Assembly (NCBI RefSeq): GCF_007830445.1
Contig: NZ_VLKR01000001.1
Span: 434,001-498,000, forward strand
Length of the DNA stretch: 64,000 bases
Direction: 5' to 3'
DNA from: Sphingobacterium siyangense
GTDB taxonomy: Bacteria > Bacteroidota > Bacteroidia > Sphingobacteriales > Sphingobacteriaceae
The notes under the pieces were generated by a model, which did not search any database, was not told the DNA's origin, and saw only the letters and a list, made by a program, of their open reading frames with translations. The translations under genes and the position numbers were made by a program. Positions 36,640 through 45,009 of this stretch are shown here, in pieces. How positions within the stretch are numbered: the stretch's first letter is position 1; each line of letters begins with the position of its first letter.

Positions 36640-36888
36640 ATGGGTGAAAAAATACCGAAAACTAAAATCGAGTGGGAAATTGTGAAGTTGGTTAGAGAAA
36701 TGAGGAATGAAAAAAATGTAAGTCAAGCAAACCTTGCTAAAATGCTTGGAGTAACCCCGGGATATATAGGGCAGATTGAAATAGAAAACTCTCCCAGCAT
36801 GTATAGCTACGATCAATTAAACAAGCTGGCAACAGGATTAGAATGTAGCATAAAAGATTTTATGCCTGAAAAGCCTCTCAATATCTAG
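36640..36888 (+). CDS. XRE-family helix-turn-helix regulator
   Basis: 82 residues, a single HTH_3 domain: WEIVKLVREMRNEKNVSQAN, LAKMLGVTPGYIGQIEIENS and PSMYSYDQLNKLATGLECSI. Such minimal regulators commonly control restriction-modification or mobile-element genes. It faces away from the RT and R-M genes, separated by about 550 bp, so control of that island is plausible but unproven. Confidence 0.85.
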   Translation: MGEKIPKTKIEWEIVKLVREMRNEKNVSQANLAKMLGVTPGYIGQIEIENSPSMYSYDQLNKLATGLECSIKDFMPEKPLNI

Positions 36889-37176
36889 TTCGCATAACAG
36901 TAAAAAAATCGAGCAGCTTAGTAAGCTCCGTTATGTAATTTTAGATTTGCAATTAAAATGCTAAAGAGGAATAATTTGATTAAATAAGATTAAAGAATTC
37001 AATCGCGAGGCGAATAATAGAGGAAAATGTATAATCAAATGAAGATAATGTGAAGTTCAATGCAATACTCGACAGAATTGTGCATACGGCATATCGGTTT
37101 ACTATCAAAGGAGAAAGCTTACGTAAAAAACCGTAACTTTGTCATGCTAAACAAGAAGCACAGTCACAAAAACTGG

Positions 37177-37222
37177 GTGCCTATCGCCGGAATACTTGAG
37201 TGCATATCACCGGAATATGCAA
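37177..37222. repeat. Tandem 23-bp iterons resembling an IS21-family end
   Basis: Two units with a 23-bp period: GTGCCTATCGCCGGAATACT and GTGCATATCACCGGAATATG, each continued by three bases (37177-37199 and 37200-37222), then a partial third (TCGCCGAAAC). IS21 elements carry such repeats at their ends. No istA/istB genes remain. They lie in the 550-bp gap (36889-37435) that is otherwise without a convincing gene. The IS assignment rests on the repeat style only. Confidence 0.45.
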
Positions 37223-37435
37223 TCGCCGAAACATCTGGCCCAACATTACCGAAATAGACAGATGCTGGGCAAGTTCTAAAACCCCCAGTTTGTTCTTGAT
37301 GATTTTTTCTTGTGTTGTTATAACTCTAATTTATTTTACAGTTGTTAATTTATCGCAACTGTCAGATTAAGTCTTGACTACTTCAGCTTAACTGCCGATT
37401 TTATTTGCAAGTCCAATAACAATATCAATAAATTA

Positions 37436-38968
37436 TCAGCTTAATAACTTATGCAATATATTCCAGTGCCTTTGGATTTGACGTTTTATGGCGCCAGTTT
37501 TGAATATTGACTCAGCTTTGTAAGCATATGATAAAAAATTTCCCCAATTATATCTTTCAGATTTATAAAATTTTTTAGGGTTTGATTTATCAGGTAAATA
37601 GACTCGACACCTTTTTGCACCCAAATAACTATATCTTTTATAAATCCTGCGTTTAAACAAAGGCTGTTTCTCTCCTCCATAAATTTTACTCGAAAAATAC
37701 TTACCACGTCTAACTCCACGTTTCATTTTTCTATAGTATCCTGAAACACTTGCTGACTTCAATAAAACTTTTTTGCCATCAAATTCAAAACCTAAATAAG
37801 TGAGCTTTTTATTCCAATTAATTCCGTCAGGAAACTCTTGTCCACATTGAAACCCTTCTCCTTTTCTCTTTAAGTGAAAAACTTGTGTTTTTTGAGGTTG
37901 AATTTCTAATTTTCTTTCTTTGATCAGTTCATAAATAGAATCCTTTATTTTCACATACTCAATTTTTGAACAAACAACTATTATATCATCACAATACCGA
38001 CGATATAAACTTTTCCCATCTAATAAGTTCAAAACAGCTTCATCAAATGGTATCATATATATATTTGACAGCAATGCACTCATTGGAGTTCCTTGAGGAA
38101 TACCATAATCGCGTTTAATTTTAGAGCCATTTTCATCAAACAAAAATTCACCAGTATTATCAGTTTGGTATAATTTCCTTTTAACTAACCTTTTACTAGT
38201 TTTCAAGAATTCTTCCTTTTCACAAAACGATATGGCATTTTGATTCTTTAAGAATTTTATAGCTGAAATTTTCTTTTTTCTTCTACCTAGACTATTTCCA
38301 TCTTTGTCGAATTTTTCAACTATTATTTTTTCTTTATAACTTTCGAATAATTGCACTAATTCAACATAAGTAAATCGAGTCAAGCTTTTAAAAATATTAA
38401 ATGAAGAATCATCGAGTTTGCTTCCGCCTGCAACTTTAACCCACTCCTTTAGCAATAAATTATGATTGAGATTATCGAAAAAACTAGAGACATCAAATGT
38501 CATGACTACAAGATTATCTAAACTATAGTTTTGAATATAGTCAAAAACTTCTTTTGCAAAATCAATCGTACTTTTATGAGACTTTAATCCTGGCTTTTTA
38601 ATTCTACGGTAAGCAATGACAGATTTTGCGAGATCTGAACCTAAAATGAAAGTTTCATATTTATCACTAAGTTCTTTTGTATGGTAACTATATATTAATG
38701 AATCTAAATGGCTTGCATAGTATAGTTCTCGAAGCTTGATACTAGGGACTCTTTTTTTTTCATTTTCAACAATCCCTGTTTCATTATTATATTTCTTCCT
38801 AAACTTTCGAACCTTGGATGTTCTATGAATAAAAGGTAAAAACGAGTGTTGGGCCGTCTTGGTTTTAACATAATTTGTCACCCATTTTCGATCCCTCAAA
38901 CCTAAAGGATATCCTATATGTGGATATCTCTTTAATTTAAACCAATCTATCTCTTCCTTCTTACTCAT
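37436..38968 (-). CDS. Reverse transcriptase, DRT/unknown-group-like
   Basis: 510 residues. RT motifs: motif A with Asp159 (VVMTFDVSSFFDNLNHN), motif B (PQGTPMSALLSN, 291-302), motif C YCDD (325-328; less common than YADD) and a later KKLTYLGFEFDG. The N-terminus has RYPHIGYPLGLRD. There is no maturase or endonuclease domain and no group II intron ORF layout, and no classical retron VTG triplet that I could find, so it best fits the defence-associated (UG/DRT) class. I cannot assign the subtype. It ends the leftward R-M operon and has an unusual spacer just before its start. Confidence 0.85.
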   Translation of the reverse strand: MSKKEEIDWFKLKRYPHIGYPLGLRDRKWVTNYVKTKTAQHSFLPFIHRTSKVRKFRKKYNNETGIVENEKKRVPSIKLRELYYASHLDSLIYSYHTKELSDKYETFILGSDLAKSVIAYRRIKKPGLKSHKSTIDFAKEVFDYIQNYSLDNLVVMTFDVSSFFDNLNHNLLLKEWVKVAGGSKLDDSSFNIFKSLTRFTYVELVQLFESYKEKIIVEKFDKDGNSLGRRKKKISAIKFLKNQNAISFCEKEEFLKTSKRLVKRKLYQTDNTGEFLFDENGSKIKRDYGIPQGTPMSALLSNIYMIPFDEAVLNLLDGKSLYRRYCDDIIVVCSKIEYVKIKDSIYELIKERKLEIQPQKTQVFHLKRKGEGFQCGQEFPDGINWNKKLTYLGFEFDGKKVLLKSASVSGYYRKMKRGVRRGKYFSSKIYGGEKQPLFKRRIYKRYSYLGAKRCRVYLPDKSNPKKFYKSERYNWGNFLSYAYKAESIFKTGAIKRQIQRHWNILHKLLS

Positions 38969-38983
38969 AATTTTAGTTTATAA

Positions 38984-39307
38984 ATGGATAGGGCTTCCCG
39001 ACGGAGCTAGCTAAAAATAGTACATGCATATTTCGACTAGACAAACAGAGGCTGTTCGTTTTGCCACTCCTCAATTTGGGACGTAATTATTTGCTTATCT
39101 TTACAGAGAATGAACACATCATCAGAAAGACTCACGTTTATCAAAGAAGTGATATTGATAGCCCAGCTGGTAGCAATAATAGCTATAGGCTGTGACTTTA
39201 TCTCACTAAGTTCTTTGATGATTGAAATACACCAACCCTAGACGTTTTGAGTAAACTCTCAATCTAGGCAGAAAATCAAAAAACGTACTATTCAGCGCCC
39301 TATCCAT
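38984..39307 (-). ncRNA. Candidate structured RNA (template) upstream of the RT
   Basis: The RT gene is preceded by a 350-bp spacer. ATGGATAGGGC (38984-38994) is the exact reverse complement of GCCCTATCCAT (39297-39307), so an RNA read leftward would close on itself with an 11-bp stem ending 15 nt before the RT start. Inside, CCTAGA (39237-39242) pairs with TCTAGG (39263-39268) around TTGAG/CTCAA. Retron and some DRT loci have such an RNA upstream of the RT. Caveats: the spacer also holds an open, ATG-less frame of about 66 codons (39037-39237) that reads like protein, so it may be a decayed gene. Confidence 0.35.
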
Positions 39308-39321
39308 AATTTTTTATAATA

Positions 39322-42300
39322 TCATACCTGGCTATATACATCATCTATCGTATGAGCAACGATCATACGGCTGCCGATAGATTTAAAATGTTCTTTGCCA
39401 CAGTGAATTTTCCCCTTTTCTATAGGTCTCAAATGTTCATCGAAAACAGTGCCTTTAGATTCAGTAACGAAGTACAATTGCTCTTCATTACCTTGATTAT
39501 ATAGAATCGCCCAATCAGGATTGTATGTTCCTAATGGAGTCGGCACTTTAAACCAGCTTGGTAGCTTTGTATAAAGTGATATGTTATCACTCGCTTCAAA
39601 TTCTTGAGCTAAATTCACCTCAACATCCGAATCACACAACGTATGCTCGTAGGCAGACTTACTAGAAGCTACCAAATGTTTGCTCAAATAACCTACTAAA
39701 TCCTCTTCTTCAATCTTTTTTTGATCGTAGAACTCTTTATCACCAATCTTTTCGTACTTAATACCATCTACTATAAACAATCGCTTCTGTAGATTAATCA
39801 CTTCAATACAGCTCTCAATAAATGCCTGAGGATTAGACTTAAAATAGTTAATTACACGAGGTTCTAATCCTTTAAGCAACCTTACAATTGATTTACGTGT
39901 AAGATCCGTTTCATTTTGCAGATAAGTAATAATATCTGGTAAATGATTCACTTGAACATTAAGATGTTCAACATAGTTTTTGACTTGACCATCTGCCTTA
40001 ATACCGCCTTGGTTAACCGCCAATTTTGCTTTTGTATGTTCAATTTTAGCCTGTTGATTACGGAGGTTATTATTTAATGATTCAATACATTTATTGATTA
40101 ATTCATTCGAATCAAACTCAACTTTATATACTGTTTTGTATTTAATAGAGTCCCAAAGTGCCTTAAATTCATCAGATAAATATACTTGCTTATTAAGTTT
40201 AATATGAACCTTATCCTGATTATTCTTAATATCAAGATTACCCGCAACTTCTTTAATCCTATTAATAATTTGTTTAGTAACGTCATCACTAAACTCCTGC
40301 CCTAAATCGACTACTCCATCCTTGATAGCTTGTTTTAAAAGATCTTGAATCTTTCCCTTCGCATCGATATATCCTAATTCTATAAAATGTTTATATAGCT
40401 TATTAGACTCATCTTGTCCTAAATAAATAGGCTCATCTTCTTCGTCAAAACCATTCACAATAGTATTAAATGACTCTAGCGCTAAATAACCAAATTTTAT
40501 CCCTGTATCTTCTGTCAGTTCTTTTTGATAGCCTTCCACAAATTCTGTAAAACTTTCATTCACAATCGTGGTAAGGATAGTTACATTTTCATCATAGACT
40601 CGGTTTCCTGATTGATCCACAGGAATACGTAAACCTCGTCCAATCTCTTGACGACGACGAATTTCAGAAGCACCCATTTCCTTCAACAAGCAAATTTGAA
40701 ACACATTCGGATTATCCCAACCCTCTTTAAGTGCTGTATGAGAGAAAATAAAACGTACAGGTGAATCAAAGCTCAACAAACGTTCTTTATCTTTCATAAT
40801 CAATTGATACGTATCCTCGTCAGCTTTGACTGATCCTGAAGTATCTTTGAAAGCTTCAAACTTCTCTTTAGCATTCGACTTTTTTGATCTTTTATCTCTA
40901 GAAAAATAACCCTTATGCACTTCAGTAACATCAATATTTACATCTTTCACTTCTTTGAATAGTGACAACTTGTATTTAGGATGTTGTATTATACGTGCAT
41001 ATTCTTCTTCGAATATTTGTGCATAATCGCCATTAGTAGGATTTCCTTCATCATCATAGAGACGATATTTCGCTACTGTATCAATAAAAAACAAACTCAA
41101 GACTTTAATTCCCCTTGGATTTAACTTTACTTCTTTATCCAAATGCTCTTCAATTGTCTTTGCAATGAGTTTGCGTTTAATTTCTTTATCATCTACCCCA
41201 CCAAGTGTTTGACCTGTTTGAGTCAACTTACCATTCACAAATGAAATATAATCTAATTCGACATTGATTTCATTGATGATGTAACCAAAATATTGATCCA
41301 GTTTAGATATCTCATAAAGATCATCTCCTAGTTTGACATCTTTATTCGCTCTCGAAACTTTACCGTTTTTTCCTTTAATATCAATAGTAACCTTAGCTTT
41401 AATTCCACTTTTGTTTGAAATGCTAATACACTGAATAAAAGCACCATCACTCACTTCATTTTTAGTAGTAATAGAGGCTACTTCAATCTTCTTTACTTTA
41501 TTATCATTATAGGCATCTATTGCATCAAATTTGTATAATAGGTTAATCTTTTCTTTGTGTGTTGCTGAAAAACGAAAAACCGCTAAAGGATTTAAGTTTT
41601 TTATTGATTTCTTCTGTAAAGGAGAACTTATTGTACTTTGTGGTTCATCAACAATAACCACTGGATTTGTTTCTTGCAATAAATTAATTGGTATAGCACC
41701 TAATTTATCGTAATAATCCAATAAAATACGCTTTGTTGCCTTCTCGCTATCCATATCTTGTGAAAAAGCTTGGATATTGATAATCATAATACGAACCTTA
41801 TCAGAAATCGCAAAATCACGAACCTGACTCAAGTTTGCACTATCATAAATAAAATATTTATACGGCACATTTTCAAACACTTGCTTGAAGTGCTCATCTG
41901 TCAACTCTAATGATTTATTAATACCCTCCCGTATGGATAGAGAAGGAACAACAATAATGAATTTTTTAAATCCATATCTTTTGTGCATTTCAAAAATAGA
42001 TCGTGTAAACACATAGGTTTTTCCCGTACCCGTTTCCATCTCTATGGAAAAATGCAAATCATTCTTATCGACATCCTGAGGTGTAGAAATACGTAAACCA
42101 TTACGCAATTGGATAGCTTGTGTATTTTCAACCAATTGTCTATGTAATAGGTTCAATTTATTGGCATATCCCAAATCTGCAGCATAGTCAATAGATTGAT
42201 CTGTCGGTGCTAAGACTGTAAAATTAGATTCTAATTTCTCCTGTCCTTTGAAGATATCAATTACAGCCTCAATAGCATCTTGTTGGTAACTCAAATTACC

Positions 42301-42324
42301 TTCAAATTGTATTTTCATAGCCAT
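39322..42324 (-). CDS. Type III restriction subunit (Res, helicase-endonuclease)
   Basis: 1000 residues. Walker A is METGTGKT (96-103), Walker B contains DEPQS (near 225), then FRFSATHKEKINLLY and the later helicase motif EIGRGLRIP. The C-terminal nuclease shows the PD-(D/E)xK pattern YNPDWAILYN with Asp937 and TESKGT with Glu955 and Lys957. In type III systems Res needs Mod for site recognition, translocates or slides and cuts 25-27 bp from the site. It starts 2 bp after the Mod stop. Length and motifs are normal. Confidence 0.94.
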   Translation of the reverse strand: MAMKIQFEGNLSYQQDAIEAVIDIFKGQEKLESNFTVLAPTDQSIDYAADLGYANKLNLLHRQLVENTQAIQLRNGLRISTPQDVDKNDLHFSIEMETGTGKTYVFTRSIFEMHKRYGFKKFIIVVPSLSIREGINKSLELTDEHFKQVFENVPYKYFIYDSANLSQVRDFAISDKVRIMIINIQAFSQDMDSEKATKRILLDYYDKLGAIPINLLQETNPVVIVDEPQSTISSPLQKKSIKNLNPLAVFRFSATHKEKINLLYKFDAIDAYNDNKVKKIEVASITTKNEVSDGAFIQCISISNKSGIKAKVTIDIKGKNGKVSRANKDVKLGDDLYEISKLDQYFGYIINEINVELDYISFVNGKLTQTGQTLGGVDDKEIKRKLIAKTIEEHLDKEVKLNPRGIKVLSLFFIDTVAKYRLYDDEGNPTNGDYAQIFEEEYARIIQHPKYKLSLFKEVKDVNIDVTEVHKGYFSRDKRSKKSNAKEKFEAFKDTSGSVKADEDTYQLIMKDKERLLSFDSPVRFIFSHTALKEGWDNPNVFQICLLKEMGASEIRRRQEIGRGLRIPVDQSGNRVYDENVTILTTIVNESFTEFVEGYQKELTEDTGIKFGYLALESFNTIVNGFDEEDEPIYLGQDESNKLYKHFIELGYIDAKGKIQDLLKQAIKDGVVDLGQEFSDDVTKQIINRIKEVAGNLDIKNNQDKVHIKLNKQVYLSDEFKALWDSIKYKTVYKVEFDSNELINKCIESLNNNLRNQQAKIEHTKAKLAVNQGGIKADGQVKNYVEHLNVQVNHLPDIITYLQNETDLTRKSIVRLLKGLEPRVINYFKSNPQAFIESCIEVINLQKRLFIVDGIKYEKIGDKEFYDQKKIEEEDLVGYLSKHLVASSKSAYEHTLCDSDVEVNLAQEFEASDNISLYTKLPSWFKVPTPLGTYNPDWAILYNQGNEEQLYFVTESKGTVFDEHLRPIEKGKIHCGKEHFKSIGSRMIVAHTIDDVYSQV

Positions 42325-42326
42325 AA

Positions 42327-44252
42327 TTATATCGATTTCACATTTTCGATTCCTGCCTGACGTAGCGTTTGGACCGTATTAGTCTTGATTGCATCATCAC
42401 CATTGAATCCAGAATCCTTAAATATAACAGACGGTTTTGTATCTGAAGAATCTTTGTGCCACTCGCCCATAGCCACAGCTACTGAAATGTTGATACGATC
42501 ACTCAAGCAGATATACATAGCACCAAAACCTATATTATAAACCCTACAACCATCTACATGTTTCTCTTGAATAGGTAAGGTTAAATCTAGGCCATATTTG
42601 AGTAAGATCTCAAACAATACATCTTCTTCCGTACGATCTGTTTTTATACTATCCCCATTATTTTCTGTGAATAAATCCAATTGATTCTCAAACTGATCTA
42701 CTGTAGTATCCCAAGCTTCAATATTGGATGAATCTAACTTAAAGGCACGAAAACCAACATCTAATTTTTCTATTTCTTCTTTATCTTTATTCTCTTGTTT
42801 GACTAATTCACCTGCTCGACGAATACGTTCTTTTGTAATATCGGCTATATTTTTATAAGTACCATTTGAAGTTTCTGATTTTACATTAATAGGTTCAGGT
42901 AATTGTACAGAAATACATTTTCTATTCCCACAATCTTCAGCATTTAAAGCCATTACAGCGTGTGCAGTTGTTCCTGATCCTGCAAAGAAGTCTAATACAT
43001 AGTCACTTTTTCTTGTAGAAAAAGCAGCTAAATTAGATATTAACTCAATTGGTTTTACAGTATCAAATGGACTTTTTCCATTAAATATTTTTTGAAGTAA
43101 TTTAGTCCCTTTAGTTGCTGTTCCATATTTTTGACCATCTAACCATGTATCAATTGTAGATCCTAAATGTTTCTTTTCCTCATAAAAAACTTTTAATTGT
43201 GGTTTTGATGTCCCATTTTTACCAAAAATTATTCTATTGTCTGCAAACAACTTATTATATTCAATTTCAGTGGTTCTCCAGCATCTACCTATCGGAGGCA
43301 TAAAAGATTCATGTGTATTTGGGTTAGTAATTTTATAGGTCAAATTGGGCCTCAGATTCGGAGCATCAAAAGGATCTGCTTTCCAAACTCCTCTTACATC
43401 ATTATCTGGGTTAGAGAATTTTTCTATATCTAAAGGCTTTGGATAAAAAGCAAAACTTTTCTCATTATACCAGTTTTCCAAATTTGACTCTTTTAATCGT
43501 CTGTTTTCTTTACGCCGATTTTTAGAATAGGAAATAATGTATTCATGACTATTACTTAAATCCGTATCATTTTGAATTGATTGTCTAGCTTGCCAAACAA
43601 AAATTCCTGCAAAATTCTCTTCCCCAAAAATTTCATCACAAAGCCTTTTTAGGTTGGCTTGTTCATTATCATCTATTGAGATAAAAATAACCCCATCATC
43701 CGTCATTAAATTACGAGCAAGCTTAAGACGTGGATACATCATATTCAACCAATTCGAGTGGTAACGTCCGTCCGAGTCGGTATTGGTAGATAACTTTTTA
43801 CCTTCCTCATCAGTTTGGCCTGTTATCTCTAAATAATTGGATAAGTTGTCCTTATAATTATCTTTATAAACAAAATCTTTACCTGTATTGTATGGAGGAT
43901 CGATATAGATCATCTTGATTTTGTTGCTATAGGTTTTCTGCAGCAGCTTTAATACCTCTAAATTATCACCTTCGATAAATATATTTCCTGTCGTATCCCA
44001 GTCTTTACTATCAGCCTTATTAGGACGAAGCGTACCTGTAGATATTTTGTTCGCTTCCTTTTTTGCTTGGGTTTTTCCAGCCCAAGTCATTTGGTAGAAT
44101 TCTTTGTTCTTCTCCACATAGTCGCCCAGCAAAGCCTGTAATTCTTCTACCACTAGCTTACCTTCCGAAAAAATATTTGGGAATAGTTCTTTGAGTTTTT
44201 CTATATTATTAGCTACGATATCCTCAGAACCTAAAGCGTTGATTTTCTCCAT
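42327..44252 (-). CDS. Type III site-specific DNA methyltransferase (Mod)
   Basis: 641 residues of the beta class of N6-adenine methylases: motif IV DPPYNTGKDF (Asp118-Pro-Pro-Tyr121) comes before motif I DFFAGSGTTAHAV (423-428 region), with the target-recognition domain between. It methylates one strand of an asymmetric site and guides Res. I saw no simple-sequence repeat that would make it phase variable. It lies tightly between DUF4391 and Res on minus. Confidence 0.94.
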   Translation of the reverse strand: MEKINALGSEDIVANNIEKLKELFPNIFSEGKLVVEELQALLGDYVEKNKEFYQMTWAGKTQAKKEANKISTGTLRPNKADSKDWDTTGNIFIEGDNLEVLKLLQKTYSNKIKMIYIDPPYNTGKDFVYKDNYKDNLSNYLEITGQTDEEGKKLSTNTDSDGRYHSNWLNMMYPRLKLARNLMTDDGVIFISIDDNEQANLKRLCDEIFGEENFAGIFVWQARQSIQNDTDLSNSHEYIISYSKNRRKENRRLKESNLENWYNEKSFAFYPKPLDIEKFSNPDNDVRGVWKADPFDAPNLRPNLTYKITNPNTHESFMPPIGRCWRTTEIEYNKLFADNRIIFGKNGTSKPQLKVFYEEKKHLGSTIDTWLDGQKYGTATKGTKLLQKIFNGKSPFDTVKPIELISNLAAFSTRKSDYVLDFFAGSGTTAHAVMALNAEDCGNRKCISVQLPEPINVKSETSNGTYKNIADITKERIRRAGELVKQENKDKEEIEKLDVGFRAFKLDSSNIEAWDTTVDQFENQLDLFTENNGDSIKTDRTEEDVLFEILLKYGLDLTLPIQEKHVDGCRVYNIGFGAMYICLSDRINISVAVAMGEWHKDSSDTKPSVIFKDSGFNGDDAIKTNTVQTLRQAGIENVKSI

Positions 44253-44253
44253 G

Positions 44254-45009
44254 TTATTTTATTTTCTCTTTTAGTAACTGTACTTCTTGTTTCAATGCGT
44301 GAATATCGGTATTTAAAGCCACTTTTTCGCTCATTTGGGTTGTCAATTTTAATGTTTTGCTGTAGCTTTCTATTTGCTCTTCGGCTACTTTTATTTGTTG
44401 CGCTATCGCTAGATATTCATCCGTTACATAGTCAGGACGTTGTATATATTCGCCTGTCCATGTCACCAAAGCATAGTTTTTCAATACTTGAATATAGTAC
44501 GTGTAGAAGACCTTCAAATTTTGTTTAGGTGCCTGTCCATACGTTAAAGCATCTAAAAACTCTTTGGGAGAATCACTACCTATACATTCCGAAAGGTATA
44601 CTTCCTCCAATACACGCTGCTCAGCCAACTGCTTATGTAAACGCTTAGAAGCCAAAGATAAGTGATTGACCTTATGGTCATCAGATTGTGTAATCACTAT
44701 GCAGTGATGAGGTAGGAGTTGGTGTATCAGTTTACCTATAGACTTATACAAGATATTGTACCTCTCGGTACTAATAAGTACACGTATAAAGTATAACTGT
44801 GTATAATCCTCCAATTCGTCTCTATAGGGCTCTATATTAGCCATAGGTTTGTTGATACTTGCGAGCAATTGTATTTGCTGAATATCAGCCGAATCTACCA
44901 ATCTAAGCTCCGACGTGTTTAAGTCACGATGTTTTTTTAATTCTACTTTCTTTATCATAGCATTGACTAATACCCCAGTTGGGAATCCAATTATATCCTC
45001 CCAATTCAT
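44254..45009 (-). CDS. DUF4391-family protein
   Basis: 251 residues. N-terminal MNWEDIIGFPTGVLVNAMIK and the central YNILYKSIGKLIHQLLPHHC fit DUF4391, a family found next to type III-like R-M genes with a large helicase. The C-terminal 50 residues form a coiled coil (EEQIESYSKTLKLTTQMSEK), suited to protein binding. Its start shares one base with the upstream stop (TAATG) and its stop is 1 bp before Mod, so it is firmly in the operon. Role unknown; a specificity or regulatory partner is an inference. Confidence 0.8.
   Translation of the reverse strand: MNWEDIIGFPTGVLVNAMIKKVELKKHRDLNTSELRLVDSADIQQIQLLASINKPMANIEPYRDELEDYTQLYFIRVLISTERYNILYKSIGKLIHQLLPHHCIVITQSDDHKVNHLSLASKRLHKQLAEQRVLEEVYLSECIGSDSPKEFLDALTYGQAPKQNLKVFYTYYIQVLKNYALVTWTGEYIQRPDYVTDEYLAIAQQIKVAEEQIESYSKTLKLTTQMSEKVALNTDIHALKQEVQLLKEKIK

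Noticed and set aside
37177..37222. CRISPR array
   Set aside because: Only two to three units without distinct spacers; the units are contiguous iterons.
37060..37257. 65-codon plus ORF
   Set aside because: It reads through the IS21-like iterons, so it is a by-product of repeat sequence.
37436..38968. Group II intron or classical retron
   Set aside because: No maturase or endonuclease domain, no domain V-like hairpin in the flanks, and motif C reads YCDD. I could not find a retron VTG motif. A DRT/UG-type RT fits better, but the subtype is open.
39109..39240. 43-codon membrane-like ORF on plus (MNTSSERLTFIKEVI)
   Set aside because: It is antisense to the ATG-less minus frame and lies inside the candidate RNA region; no ribosome site or family support.
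39206..39307. 33-codon minus ORF starting in the bracketing repeat (MDRALNSTFF)
   Set aside because: Its ATG coincides with the inverted repeat arm; short and without features.
42327..44252. Phase-variable mod gene
   Set aside because: I saw no homopolymer tract or short tandem repeat long enough to support slippage.
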